From Candidatus Microsaccharimonas sossegonensis (lineage in GTDB: Bacteria > Patescibacteriota > Saccharimonadia > Saccharimonadales > Saccharimonadaceae), in the NCBI GenBank assembly GCA_004100325.1, contig SCKX01000001.1, positions 1 through 64,000 on the forward strand: 64,000 nucleotides of DNA, in the 5' to 3' direction. Under the pieces are notes generated by a model that worked only from the letters and a program-made list of their open reading frames with translations, did not search any database and had not been told where the DNA came from. The position numbers were made by a program, and so were the translations under genes. Shown here in pieces: positions 38,205 through 47,226 of the stretch. The first letter of the stretch is position 1. The number at the start of each line of letters is the position of its first letter.

Positions 38205-39242
38205 TTAAGCGATAACACCGCCGCCAAGGCAATTCTCGCCGTCATATATAACAACTGATTGGCCGGCTGCGGCAGCACGTTCGGCGTTGTGAAGTACCAA
38301 CCTCACCCCGTCACTATTAAATGAAAGCGTCGCAGGAGTCAAAGGGGCTCGATGACGGATACGCACCTTACATATACCTTCAGTGGGGGTGTGGTTAATC
38401 CAGTGGACACTTGCAAGTATCAAATCAGTTTTCCATAATGTCTTATCGTTTAAATCGGTTGTGACGAACACTTCATTTTTATCCATATCTTTACCAACAA
38501 CATAGTATGGCAGTCCGCCACCCACATCGAGACCGTGACGCTGACCGATCGTATAAAAAATAGCGCCGTCGTGCTGCCCGATTGTTTTACCAGATTTTTT
38601 ATCAATTATTGGACCGGCAACTTGTTCGACATAGTGCGAAAGGAACTCACGAATACCAATTTGACCAACAAAGCAAATGCCTTGGCTATCTTTTTTAGCT
38701 GCTGTATATAGTCCACGCTCTTTTGCCATGTCACGAACCGTTGGTTTGGTAAACTCACCCAGCGGGAAAAGAGTTTTTTTAAGTGCTTTTTCAGTGACGC
38801 GGTATAAGAAGTAGGTTTGATCTTTATTTGTATCAACCGCCTGCTTTAACACGCCGTTTTCAACCCGGGCATAGTGACCAGTCGCTATCAAATCTGCACC
38901 GTCTTCAAGCGCCGTCTCAAGAAATAATTTAAACTTTACTTCCTGATTACAGATAATGTCAGGATTTGGTGTTCGACCACGCTTATATTCTTCAATCATA
39001 TAATCAACAACCTTGTGCTTGTATTCGTTTTCAAAATCAAAGACTTTAAAATCAATGCCAAGTTGTACAGCAACGCGCTTTGCATCCGCTAGATCATCTG
39101 CCCACGGACACTTCATACCCGGCAAATCTTTTGTCCAATTTTTCATATAGACACCGGTTACGTCGTAGCCTTGTTCTTTCAATAGCGCGGCAGTCAAACT
39201 TGAATCAACACCGCCACTCATACCAACGTATACTTTTGTCAC
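38205..39242 (-). CDS. mnmA: tRNA 2-thiouridylase MnmA
   Basis: 345 residues. PP-loop GMSGGVDSSLTA, the catalytic cysteines in CNQEVKF and GICFVGQ, and the C-terminal beta domain are present. It transfers sulfur to U34 of tRNA-Lys, Glu and Gln. Its ATG overlaps the stop of the YdcF-like gene by four bases, and the cysteine desulfurase lies just upstream, so the sulfur donor and acceptor are in one operon. No separate Tus relay proteins are seen. Confidence 0.97.
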   Translation of the reverse strand: MTKVYVGMSGGVDSSLTAALLKEQGYDVTGVYMKNWTKDLPGMKCPWADDLADAKRVAVQLGIDFKVFDFENEYKHKVVDYMIEEYKRGRTPNPDIICNQEVKFKLFLETALEDGADLIATGHYARVENGVLKQAVDTNKDQTYFLYRVTEKALKKTLFPLGEFTKPTVRDMAKERGLYTAAKKDSQGICFVGQIGIREFLSHYVEQVAGPIIDKKSGKTIGQHDGAIFYTIGQRHGLDVGGGLPYYVVGKDMDKNEVFVTTDLNDKTLWKTDLILASVHWINHTPTEGICKVRIRHRAPLTPATLSFNSDGVRLVLHNAERAAAAGQSVVIYDGENCLGGGVIA

Positions 39243-39847
39243 GGCGAAGCTCCTCCTAGGTAGAAGATGGCGATTTTTACCAGTTCACCGCCGGCAAGCC
39301 ACCAGCCGCGTGGGCTGAGCCACCACCAAAATGACCAGTCTTTATCTTGTAAGAGTGGGTGATTTAGCACAGTAATTTTTGTATTTTCTTTTTTAAAAGC
39401 AAGTTCAGATCGTCTTTGATGGTAGCCGGATGTGACGAGGATCACATTGTTAAAATTATTGTTGGCAAGGATCGCGCTTGTATTCAAGGCGTTTTCGGCC
39501 GTGGTTGCCGAACGTTCCTCAACATAAATTGAGGCGGCTGGTACACCGGCGCTCAGTGCACGTTGTCGCATTGTAGCTGCATTGCTCGGACCGGATTTAT
39601 CTTGAGCCGCACCTGAAAATACGATTGAATTCGCCCACCCGTTTTGCAGCAGCTTTATACCCTCGTCGGTACGGGCAATTGTATCACCGCCACTCACTAC
39701 CACAATGGCGTCAGCTTTCACACACTGTGCTGTGCCGGTTGCTGGTTTATCACCACATCCTATAAAATCATTCGGTTGCAAATAAAAACTGATTGCTCCA
39801 ATAATCGCTGCTACTACTGCTGGAACAATGAAAAACCATTTTATCAT
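39239..39847 (-). CDS. YdcF-like DUF218 membrane protein
   Basis: 202 residues with an N-terminal membrane segment (about 3-21) and a DUF218 domain showing DAIVVVSGG, GWANSIVFSGAA, ERSATTAENALNTS and VTSGYHQRRS. Family members are linked to envelope sugar or elongation functions, unproven here. It is sandwiched between the cysteine desulfurase and mnmA with four-base overlaps at both ends, so it is co-translated with them although no link to thiolation is known. Confidence 0.87.
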   Translation of the reverse strand: MIKWFFIVPAVVAAIIGAISFYLQPNDFIGCGDKPATGTAQCVKADAIVVVSGGDTIARTDEGIKLLQNGWANSIVFSGAAQDKSGPSNAATMRQRALSAGVPAASIYVEERSATTAENALNTSAILANNNFNNVILVTSGYHQRRSELAFKKENTKITVLNHPLLQDKDWSFWWWLSPRGWWLAGGELVKIAIFYLGGASP

Positions 39848-40998
39848 GACTGGACCCGAGCGTACTCACGCCTTACTTCCTCAATAATATGCATTGTGGC
39901 TTGTGCTATATTTTCTTCGTTCGACATATGACCAAGTGTCATGCGGATGCTTCCATCAGCAATTTTAGGTGGCAGTCCGATCGCTGTGAGAACATGTGAC
40001 CGTGTGCCTTTATTTGCAGCACAAGCACTTCCCGTGGCCACTAAAACGCCGCGTGATTCAAGCGCGAATAGCACTCGTTCTGCGTCGAGATTTGGAAACG
40101 AAATATGAAGATGACCAGCCAAGCGGTGCTTTTGATGACCCGATAGGACAGCGTTTGGAAACGCCGCCATAAGCTTATTTTGCAAAGTGTCTCGTAACGT
40201 CGCCAAACGATCAGATTCATATTTTCGGTGTTCCGATGCCAGTTCCATAGCTTTTGCGAAACCGACCACTCCCGCAACGTTTTCGGTGCCGCTACGAATG
40301 CCTCCTTCTTGTCCTCCGCCACGTACTTGGGGGTTCAACGTCACAAAAGAAGCAGCCCATAAAAGCCCAACTTGTTTTGGACCATATACTTTTGCAGCAT
40401 TTAAAGTTAACAAATCAACACCGAGGCGTGCAACGTTAATATCGAGTTGCCCAACGCCTTGCGACGCATCACTGTGTAAATAAATTGGAGTGTGATTACC
40501 GTGTGCGAGGCGTGTTTTGCGCACCTCGCGAATTACTTCTGCAATTGCACGCAGCGGCTGGATCGTTCCTAGTTCATTATTGGCAATTGCGATACTGACA
40601 AGTCGCGTGTCAGAACGAATGGCTGCTTTGACCATCGTAGGCGTCATAAGTCCACGCTCGTCGGCTTTGACTAACGTATGTTCATATTGTTTTGCTGCCT
40701 CAAGGACTGCGTGATGCTCTACGTTTGCCGTAACAATATGCCCACCAATACTATGAAAAGCCAGATTGATCGATTCAGTTGCTCCAGCCGTCATTACTAA
40801 CTCGTCACCTTTTACACCAAGTGTATGCCCTAGACTATCCTTGGCGGCTTGGTAGGCGCGTCGAACGACAATTGCTGGCGCATACGGCGCAGACGGGTTA
40901 TAAAAATTTTCAGAAAAGTACGGCTGCATTGCAGCTACTACTTTTGGATCCATGGGTGTCGCCGCCGCATGATCAAGATATATTACTGAGTCATTCAC
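39844..40998 (-). CDS. Cysteine desulfurase (NifS/IscS type)
   Basis: About 384 residues. Opens with VIYLDHAAATPMDP. The PLP lysine lies in NAAKVYGPKQVG, where the usual histidine before the lysine is alanine. The catalytic cysteine is in TGSACAANKG. It takes sulfur from cysteine for MnmA. The GTG at 40998 is chosen since TGA-TATAAT (41006-41011) ends seven bases upstream; an open frame continues to 41049 but would enter the promoter. Confidence 0.94.
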   Translation of the reverse strand: MNDSVIYLDHAAATPMDPKVVAAMQPYFSENFYNPSAPYAPAIVVRRAYQAAKDSLGHTLGVKGDELVMTAGATESINLAFHSIGGHIVTANVEHHAVLEAAKQYEHTLVKADERGLMTPTMVKAAIRSDTRLVSIAIANNELGTIQPLRAIAEVIREVRKTRLAHGNHTPIYLHSDASQGVGQLDINVARLGVDLLTLNAAKVYGPKQVGLLWAASFVTLNPQVRGGGQEGGIRSGTENVAGVVGFAKAMELASEHRKYESDRLATLRDTLQNKLMAAFPNAVLSGHQKHRLAGHLHISFPNLDAERVLFALESRGVLVATGSACAANKGTRSHVLTAIGLPPKIADGSIRMTLGHMSNEENIAQATMHIIEEVRREYARVQS

Positions 40999-41014
40999 TC
41001 CAATAATTATATCA

Positions 41015-41797
41015 TTACGACGTGAGGTCGTAATCGCTTTTAGAACCAAATCTAAAACGAGGTGAAGGCGTTTTTATATATACTTTGCCGGTTACTTTTT
41101 CGTAGTATTTTTTGGAAGCGATAAGAAGGTTTTGCGCTTCAACGTCATCGACGTATACGGTTCGCATGACTTCAGCACCAATGTCTTGGTGATAAAATGT
41201 TGAACTTTTTAAAATATAATCATCTGTCACTTCATATTTATTCGTAAAATTCTTCATCTTGTTTGCTGATACCTGCTGGTGGAACCAGTCATTTTCATGA
41301 AGGAAATATTTTATTTCTTTTACGTCAGCATCGTGTTCAAATAGCTCGTGTCCATTTTGGCTTTCACGCTCAATAATCTTATCGATAGTTGGGTGAAAGT
41401 AAAAATCAACATCTTTTGGACTGAGTAATAGTTTCAGTTTGGCTCGCTCGACAAGCCCCATTTCTTTTGCGCGACTCAAAAGGTATTCAAGGTATATATA
41501 CCGACGCTGTTGGAGATCGACAGCGATTTTACCGATTTCTATGGCAACCGGGTGAGGTTCTGATAATTGTATTTCGGGCTGTGTACGATGTTCAAATCCC
41601 GAGACTGACATCTCAAGATCCTGGGTCATTTTGTTGAAGGCTTGCAGCACTTCTTCCCTTGCGATTGTTGAAAAACGTTGATCAACTTCGGCTTGGGAGA
41701 TGGGAACTTCAACCGGTGCCATTAAAACATCCAAAGATTCGCCACTGTGTGACGCTGGAACCTGATAGACGTTTTTTTGAAATTGATTATTGTCCAT
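41015..41797 (-). CDS. Hypothetical protein, 260 aa
   Basis: A soluble, charged protein that I do not recognise. The middle is helical (VEQRRYIYLEYLLSRAKEMG-type sequence) with several His, Asp and Glu residues (residues about 130-165) that could bind metal, but no known motif emerges. It lies between tatD and the cysteine desulfurase on the same strand. Confidence 0.7.
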   Translation of the reverse strand: MDNNQFQKNVYQVPASHSGESLDVLMAPVEVPISQAEVDQRFSTIAREEVLQAFNKMTQDLEMSVSGFEHRTQPEIQLSEPHPVAIEIGKIAVDLQQRRYIYLEYLLSRAKEMGLVERAKLKLLLSPKDVDFYFHPTIDKIIERESQNGHELFEHDADVKEIKYFLHENDWFHQQVSANKMKNFTNKYEVTDDYILKSSTFYHQDIGAEVMRTVYVDDVEAQNLLIASKKYYEKVTGKVYIKTPSPRFRFGSKSDYDLTS

Positions 41798-41814
41798 GGT
41801 GGTAATCTTGTGTG

Positions 41815-42564
41815 CTAGATTGCAAATAGCTTTTTGGCATTCGCTGTAGTGGCAGATGCGATTTCTATAAGAGAAATACCCCGCCGCTTGGCATGATATT
41901 CCGCGATATTCCTCACATATGCTGGCTGATTTACTTTACCACGAAATGGTATGGGCGTCAAGAAAGGCGCGTCAGTTTCAAGCAGTAAACGATCGAGAGG
42001 AATACTATCGAACATTTCTTTATGCGCTTCATCTTTCGTAAAAGTACTGATGCCATTAACGCCAATGTATAAACCTTTTTCAAGGGCGATATCGAGATTG
42101 GCTTTGGTATCTGTAAAACTGTGTAATTCCCCTCGAATGCCAGGATATTTATTAAAAATAGGCCAAAAGTCGTCAAAAGCATCTCTTACATGAAAGATGA
42201 TGGGCAAATCGTGAGCTACTGCCACTTTGATCTGGTCTTCAAGCGCCTTTATTTGCACATCTTTTGGACTATTGGTATAGAAATAATCGAGGCCTATCTC
42301 ACCAATAGCAACAATTTTCTGTGATGAATGTGCTAAACTTTCAATGTTTGCATAGCCATCTTTAGTGTCATGCGGATGAACGCCAATTGATGCCCAACAA
42401 TACTGATGACTCGTTGCAAATGTCAAGGCTGCCCGGGAACTTGCTTCACTCGTGCCTACGCAGATAATCGTATCAACACCAGCGTCTTTGGCGTCGGACA
42501 GCGTTTCATCAATGGAAAGAGGGAAATCGGCTTCATGAATATGACAATGTGTATCAATAAACAT
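41815..42564 (-). CDS. tatD: TatD family metal-dependent hydrolase
   Basis: 249 residues, normal length. Metal ligands in DTHCHIHE, EIGLDYFY, FHVRDAFD and LETDAPFL. TatD proteins act as 3'-5' DNases in repair and in D-aminoacyl or other hydrolytic steps. The stop-to-start spacing from metG is only two bases, so they form an operon, the same pairing seen in Firmicutes and Actinobacteria. Confidence 0.95.
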   Translation of the reverse strand: MFIDTHCHIHEADFPLSIDETLSDAKDAGVDTIICVGTSEASSRAALTFATSHQYCWASIGVHPHDTKDGYANIESLAHSSQKIVAIGEIGLDYFYTNSPKDVQIKALEDQIKVAVAHDLPIIFHVRDAFDDFWPIFNKYPGIRGELHSFTDTKANLDIALEKGLYIGVNGISTFTKDEAHKEMFDSIPLDRLLLETDAPFLTPIPFRGKVNQPAYVRNIAEYHAKRRGISLIEIASATTANAKKLFAI

Positions 42565-42566
42565 AG

Positions 42567-44051
42567 CTATGCCTTTGGAGCACGTGGATCGGTAGTATGA
42601 ATATACACTTTTGGAAAGAGCACGCCTTCTGGGAGTTTGACGACACCACTTTCAAAAATATCCTGAATTTTGGTAGCGGCAGTCGGAAGAAAAGGGACTA
42701 ATAAGTCTCCAATTTGTATTAAGGCGCCGGCACAATGGGCCAATATTTCCGCTAAGTGCGGTTCGGCTTCTGTATCTTTACCAATTCCTTTGGCAACGTC
42801 CCACGGTTTGACATTGTCGATGTACTGGTTCAGGCTCCGCACCATGTTCCACACTTCGTCAATCGCTTTATTAAACTCCAGCCCGTCCATCGCTGCGTGA
42901 TACGCCGACATATCGTGTTCGGTTTGCTGAGATTCGCCAATAACGCCAGCTTGATATTTTATAATCATGCTTGCCACCCGTTGAATTAAGTTTCCGAGGT
43001 CATTCCCAAGTTCATTATTGTAAGCATCTTCGAACTTTTCCCAAGTAAAATCGCCGTCGTCAAGCGTTGGTATGTGACGAGAGAAAAAGTAGCGGAAAGC
43101 GTCAAGTCCGTATGTATCAATAATTTCATTTGGATCAATCACGTTCCCAACTGTCTTACTAATTTTTGCACCGCCTATATTCACAAAGCCATGTGCCAAC
43201 AGCTTTTTTGGAAGCGGCAACCCTAACCCAATCAGCATTGCTGGCCAAATTCCAGCGTGAAAACGGAGAATATCTTTGCCAATCACTTGAACGTCAGCTG
43301 GCCAATATTCTTGCCACTCTGGACGGTCAGGATACCCAAGTACTGTGATGTAGTTTGCCAAGGCATCGAGCCAGACGTACATGATCTGGTCTGGGTCACC
43401 AGGAACAGGGATACCCCACGTCAGATTCTTTTTTGGACGTGAGACACTCACGTCAACCAGTCCGTCCTTGATGAGTTCAAGGAACTCAAGCTTTCGAAAT
43501 TCTGGATAGATCTGCATTATTCCATCGTTTAGTGCCGTGCGGATGTGGTCGGTAAATGCGCTCGTCTTGAAAAAATAGTTATCTTCACTCACCTGCTGGT
43601 ATGGGGTCTGGTGATCGGGGCAGACACCGTTTGTTGCCTGAACTTCCTTATCGGTAAAGAATGCCTCATGACCAACACAGTACCAACCGGTGTACGAACC
43701 TTTGTACATGAAGGGTTGCAGCTTTTCCCAAATATATTGCACCGATGCAACGTGATGCTCATCGGTCGTCCGAACAAAGTCTGTGTAGCTGGTGCCGACT
43801 TTTTTCATGAGCGCTTCGAAATTGACATAACTACTGTCCGTGTATGCTTTTGGCGTCATCCCAAGCTCAGCCGCTTTTACCGCAATTTTGTTACCGTGTT
43901 CATCAGTTCCTACCTGGAAACGAACGTCATGACCATTTTGTTTTTGGTAACGAGTCCAAATATCAGCAATAAGATAATCGAGGGCATTGCCAATGTGCGG
44001 TGTCCCATTTACATAGGGAATAGCGGTTGCAATGTAGAGTTTCTTTTCCAT
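42567..44051 (-). CDS. metG: Methionyl-tRNA synthetase
   Basis: 494 residues. Signature region PYVNGTPHIGNAL and the KMSKS loop as KISKT; anticodon-binding domain with WDVAKG and a helix bundle. The C-terminal tRNA-binding extension found in some MetRS is absent. TGT-TATAAT (44060-44065) ends eight bases before the ATG, so leaderless translation is likely. Confidence 0.97.
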   Translation of the reverse strand: MEKKLYIATAIPYVNGTPHIGNALDYLIADIWTRYQKQNGHDVRFQVGTDEHGNKIAVKAAELGMTPKAYTDSSYVNFEALMKKVGTSYTDFVRTTDEHHVASVQYIWEKLQPFMYKGSYTGWYCVGHEAFFTDKEVQATNGVCPDHQTPYQQVSEDNYFFKTSAFTDHIRTALNDGIMQIYPEFRKLEFLELIKDGLVDVSVSRPKKNLTWGIPVPGDPDQIMYVWLDALANYITVLGYPDRPEWQEYWPADVQVIGKDILRFHAGIWPAMLIGLGLPLPKKLLAHGFVNIGGAKISKTVGNVIDPNEIIDTYGLDAFRYFFSRHIPTLDDGDFTWEKFEDAYNNELGNDLGNLIQRVASMIIKYQAGVIGESQQTEHDMSAYHAAMDGLEFNKAIDEVWNMVRSLNQYIDNVKPWDVAKGIGKDTEAEPHLAEILAHCAGALIQIGDLLVPFLPTAATKIQDIFESGVVKLPEGVLFPKVYIHTTDPRAPKA

Positions 44052-44088
44052 TAGTTGCTATTATAACAGATTAACGGTTGGCTCATTG

Positions 44089-45138
44089 CTACTGGGCTCC
44101 AGCACTGTAGATTGTAGAAACGTCACTAGACGAAAGTGCCGTGTTGTAAACACGAACATCATCAATGCTACCACTCACACACTCCGAACCTACTGAACTC
44201 AGACATCCGAGGTACATATTCGCCCCAGTGGAGGACAGACCATTAAACGTACTGGTACTGGTAACGTCACTGCCATTGACATAAAATTTTGCAGTCGTAC
44301 CCGACCAACTCACTACTAGGTTATACCAACTCCCTGGACTGATAGTTGATGTCCCAACTATCGTTCCAGTCCCGATGCGTGCTGATACGATAGTACCTGA
44401 GGAGTTCAAGCTAAGGTAGATACGACTGTTATCGGATGATTGAGGAACAGATGCTATATACCAACTTCCTGGCGACGCAGGCTGCACACCACTCGATCTA
44501 AACCATACACTCATCGTCCCTGCGCCTGGACTATGAACCGCCGGTGTTTGAATGAACTGACCATTTCCATTGAAAGCATACGCACCGTTTGCCAAACCAC
44601 TTCCACCAGTTGTTGAAGTAGCGCCTGTTATGGTGCCATTTTTACCTGCTCCGCTTGCGTCGATCGCATCACTATTCAGTAGCCAAGCTCCCGTTGTCAT
44701 CCCACCAGTCCCGCCTGCTGCTACTGAAGCAAAGAGCATACTACACGCATATGCTGACGAGCCCTTTGTATAAGCTTTTGAAATGGAGGTATAGGTTGAA
44801 CCACTACTATAACCTCGAATACAGTAATCGTTTGTATTCGTCACCACGTCAATCTTATTACCAGCCGAGGGCGTAAAACTAATATTGGCATTTGAGCCAC
44901 TGGGTGAATACCAAGCCACAGCAGATCCATAAACGCCATTATTATTGGTTGCATAACGAGTCAATTCACCTGCGATGCCATCAATATCTGAAATAATACT
45001 CTTATCTCGTGCCCCTCTTTGCACACCGTTATACGCAACGACCGAAATCGCCACTAGAATACCAATCACTATAATTACAATAAGCAGTTCGACTATCGTA
45101 AAGCCAGCTAAAGGTCGGCGCGCCGTGACATATGCCAT
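44089..45138 (-). CDS. Type IV prepilin with LamG/concanavalin-like head
   Basis: 349 residues. Leader MAYVTARRPLAG is followed by the cleavage-site phenylalanine and the helix TIVELLIVIIVIGILVAIS. A pilin-like region to about 150 is followed by a LamG-type beta-sandwich (about 180-345), with GAYAFNGNGQFI, TMSVWFR, WYNLVVSWSGTTAKFYVNG and GSIDDVRVYNTALSSSDV, the standard signature series. LamG folds bind sugars and proteins, so this is probably an adhesive pilin. It interrupts an otherwise conserved metG-tatD and rpfB-rsmA neighbourhood. A TGC-TAAAAT box lies nine bases before the ATG. Confidence 0.92.
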   Translation of the reverse strand: MAYVTARRPLAGFTIVELLIVIIVIGILVAISVVAYNGVQRGARDKSIISDIDGIAGELTRYATNNNGVYGSAVAWYSPSGSNANISFTPSAGNKIDVVTNTNDYCIRGYSSGSTYTSISKAYTKGSSAYACSMLFASVAAGGTGGMTTGAWLLNSDAIDASGAGKNGTITGATSTTGGSGLANGAYAFNGNGQFIQTPAVHSPGAGTMSVWFRSSGVQPASPGSWYIASVPQSSDNSRIYLSLNSSGTIVSARIGTGTIVGTSTISPGSWYNLVVSWSGTTAKFYVNGSDVTSTSTFNGLSSTGANMYLGCLSSVGSECVSGSIDDVRVYNTALSSSDVSTIYSAGAQ

Positions 45139-45165
45139 ATTGCCATCATTTTAGCATGAGCGATA

Positions 45166-45381
45166 TCAGCCGACAATTTTCATCAGGTCAATCCATTGAT
45201 TGATAGCCAGCGCCTCGGCGCGATCATCAGGATTGATACCAACCTGTTTTAACATTGATTCAATTTCTGGCTTTGACATTGAAAGGCCAGCTGACAAACT
45301 ACTCCGTAATTTTTTTCGCTTTGAAGAAAAACCCGCCTTGACGATTTTAAAAAATCTTTTTTCATCACCAGGAGTTATCAA
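45166..45381 (-). CDS. rsmA: C-terminal fragment of RsmA
   Basis: About 71 residues matching the RsmA/KsgA C-terminal helical domain: FFKIVKAGFSSKRKKLRSSL and DRAEALAINQW are typical. It starts at a TTG that overlaps the stop of the N-terminal part by two bases. One added T in the CCGTTGATAA stretch would fuse both into a normal RsmA with LITPGDEKRFF continuing the reading. It is therefore half of a split gene and may be translated by reinitiation or frameshifting, or reflect a base error. Confidence 0.85.
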   Translation of the reverse strand: MITPGDEKRFFKIVKAGFSSKRKKLRSSLSAGLSMSKPEIESMLKQVGINPDDRAEALAINQWIDLMKIVG

Positions 45382-45938
45382 CGGTTTGAGCGCGTCTTTA
45401 CGACAACAATTTGACTGTCCACTTTTGGTGGTGGTGTAAAAAGATGTGCCGGCACTATTTGATCCAGTTCTACCTCACCGTATATCTGAGCGCTGATGCT
45501 GAGGATGCTCATGTTGCCCGGTTCAGTAGCCAGTCGTACGACGACTTCTTTTTGGATCAAAAGTACGGTCTTTTTCGGTTTGTTGTCACTCGTTAGTAAT
45601 TTTTGAATAATTTTAGACGTAATATAGTAGGGAACATTTGCAACCACAATATAGTTCTTTGGAAGGAGGTGGAGGTCAAAATCCAAGATATCCTCATGAA
45701 TCACTTGTAACGTCTTACCTGGAAATTGACCGGGTAGTTTCGCGGCCAGTTCACCATCGAGTTCAATAGCAACCACCTTTTCAGCGCGTCGCAATAATTC
45801 ACTCGTCAGTGTCCCAAGGCCTGGACCAATTTCAAGGACAGTATCAAAAGGAGTAATGTCGGCAAGTTCGGCGATATCAGCCAGTACGCGCCGGTCTTTC
45901 AGCCAATGTTGACCAAGCGATTTTTTTGGACCGATCAT
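45378..45938 (-). CDS. rsmA: RsmA (KsgA) N-terminal methyltransferase part
   Basis: 186 residues. SAM-binding motif LEIGPGLGTLT, acidic motif IELD, and catalytic NVPYYITS. Family enzymes dimethylate two adenines near the 3' end of 16S rRNA. The usual length is about 270; together with the downstream fragment the total is 257. The catalytic core is intact but the C-terminal domain lies in another frame, so activity depends on how the break is handled. It starts six bases after the RpfB-like gene. Confidence 0.9.
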   Translation of the reverse strand: MIGPKKSLGQHWLKDRRVLADIAELADITPFDTVLEIGPGLGTLTSELLRRAEKVVAIELDGELAAKLPGQFPGKTLQVIHEDILDFDLHLLPKNYIVVANVPYYITSKIIQKLLTSDNKPKKTVLLIQKEVVVRLATEPGNMSILSISAQIYGEVELDQIVPAHLFTPPPKVDSQIVVVKTRSNR

Positions 45939-45944
45939 ACGTAT

Positions 45945-47144
45945 TTAATACCACTTCTTTATTTGCCAAGCACTCCAGGCGCCACACGGTGTACCGTAAC
46001 GACCCTTGATATAGTTCAGACCCCATGTAATCTGCGTCTGGGCACTGGTCAAATAATCTGCACCGTACGTCGCCATTTTGGTTGCTGGGAGTGCCTGCGG
46101 AATACCGTATGCACCCGATGAAGTGTTACCAGCAGTTGTTCTCCAACCTGATTCACGCATCCAAAGCGTGTAAAGACATGCCCACTGATCTTCACCAAAA
46201 CCGGCGTTGAGCATCATGCTATAGCCCAGGGCTTGATTTTCGGTTGGGGTGGCTGGCGTAGGAAGTTTCGCGCCAATAATTTCAACCTGTTGGGTTGGCT
46301 GAGCGGTCACAATGGACGCAATTGCCGTACGTCCAACTTCCTTACCATCACGAATTTCTACTTCATACGTCACGTTTTTCTTACCATTAACGCCAGGGGT
46401 CTGAACCGCTTTATAGCCATATGCCTGATCGGCATCTTTAATTTGTTTCGTATCAAAAGCAACCGACTCTTCAACAGTTACTGTTTGTTTGCCTTCACGC
46501 CAAACTTGTATGGTGCTATTGGCTGTAACCGGAGTATTAAGCGGAACCGAAACTTTATCGTTCGGGCCAATCTTAATATTTTTTTCTTGCAACATATCAC
46601 CAATTGTCTTTGCCTGTGTACGTGCGACGGACGTTGTTCCATAAAGCGTAAAGTTAAAAGGTATCGCACGGCTAATGGTAAGTTGAAGTCCGGCACCGTC
46701 TGCCATCAAATTATCGGACTGACTTAGTTTCGTTTTATCTTCCGGATACAGCGTGATTCCCGCATCTTTCGCAATTTGCTCAGGAGTTTGATATGGCGTG
46801 ACTATTTTTTGTCTAATTGCACCGTCAACAACAGTAACCGGCCGAGCCCGATAGATATTTACCTGATATTCGGTCGCCACAATTTTTTGAGTTGCAGCTG
46901 GCTCAACGGTATCGTGGCTATCTAAAGTGATGCCGGCATTTTTTAACGCCTCACCGATTGTGGCAGCGTCACTCAAAACAACTTTTTGTTGATTGCGGTC
47001 AAAAATGGTAATGAGGTGACCGCCCGTTCCAGTTTGTGCGTTTGCCCGACTATACAAGACAACAAAGAGTGAGATAAACAAAAGAATAGCGATAGCAATG
47101 CTAGCGCCCCATATTGTGGTGGGTTTACTAATAATACGTCTCAT
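45945..47144 (-). CDS. RpfB-like DUF348/G5/transglycosylase protein
   Basis: About 399 residues. N-terminal membrane segment (about 12-36), three DUF348 repeats (such as TIGEALKNAGITL, QTPEQIAKDAGITL and TIGDMLQEKNIKI), a G5 domain (about 215-275) and a C-terminal lysozyme-like/SLT domain beginning near FGEDQWACLYTLWMRESGW. This is the architecture of RpfB and related cell-wall enzymes of actinobacteria. It is expected to cut peptidoglycan, and sits upstream of rsmA as in many Gram-positive genomes. The ATG at 47144 is preferred; a GTG five codons earlier also is possible. Confidence 0.9.
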   Translation of the reverse strand: MRRIISKPTTIWGASIAIAILLFISLFVVLYSRANAQTGTGGHLITIFDRNQQKVVLSDAATIGEALKNAGITLDSHDTVEPAATQKIVATEYQVNIYRARPVTVVDGAIRQKIVTPYQTPEQIAKDAGITLYPEDKTKLSQSDNLMADGAGLQLTISRAIPFNFTLYGTTSVARTQAKTIGDMLQEKNIKIGPNDKVSVPLNTPVTANSTIQVWREGKQTVTVEESVAFDTKQIKDADQAYGYKAVQTPGVNGKKNVTYEVEIRDGKEVGRTAIASIVTAQPTQQVEIIGAKLPTPATPTENQALGYSMMLNAGFGEDQWACLYTLWMRESGWRTTAGNTSSGAYGIPQALPATKMATYGADYLTSAQTQITWGLNYIKGRYGTPCGAWSAWQIKKWY

Positions 47145-47226
47145 GAATAAGTAATACACCCCTACTCGTGTGTATCCATATTATACCAAAGAAAACTTGA
47201 AATTAGAATTAAAACGTAAGCTTTTG

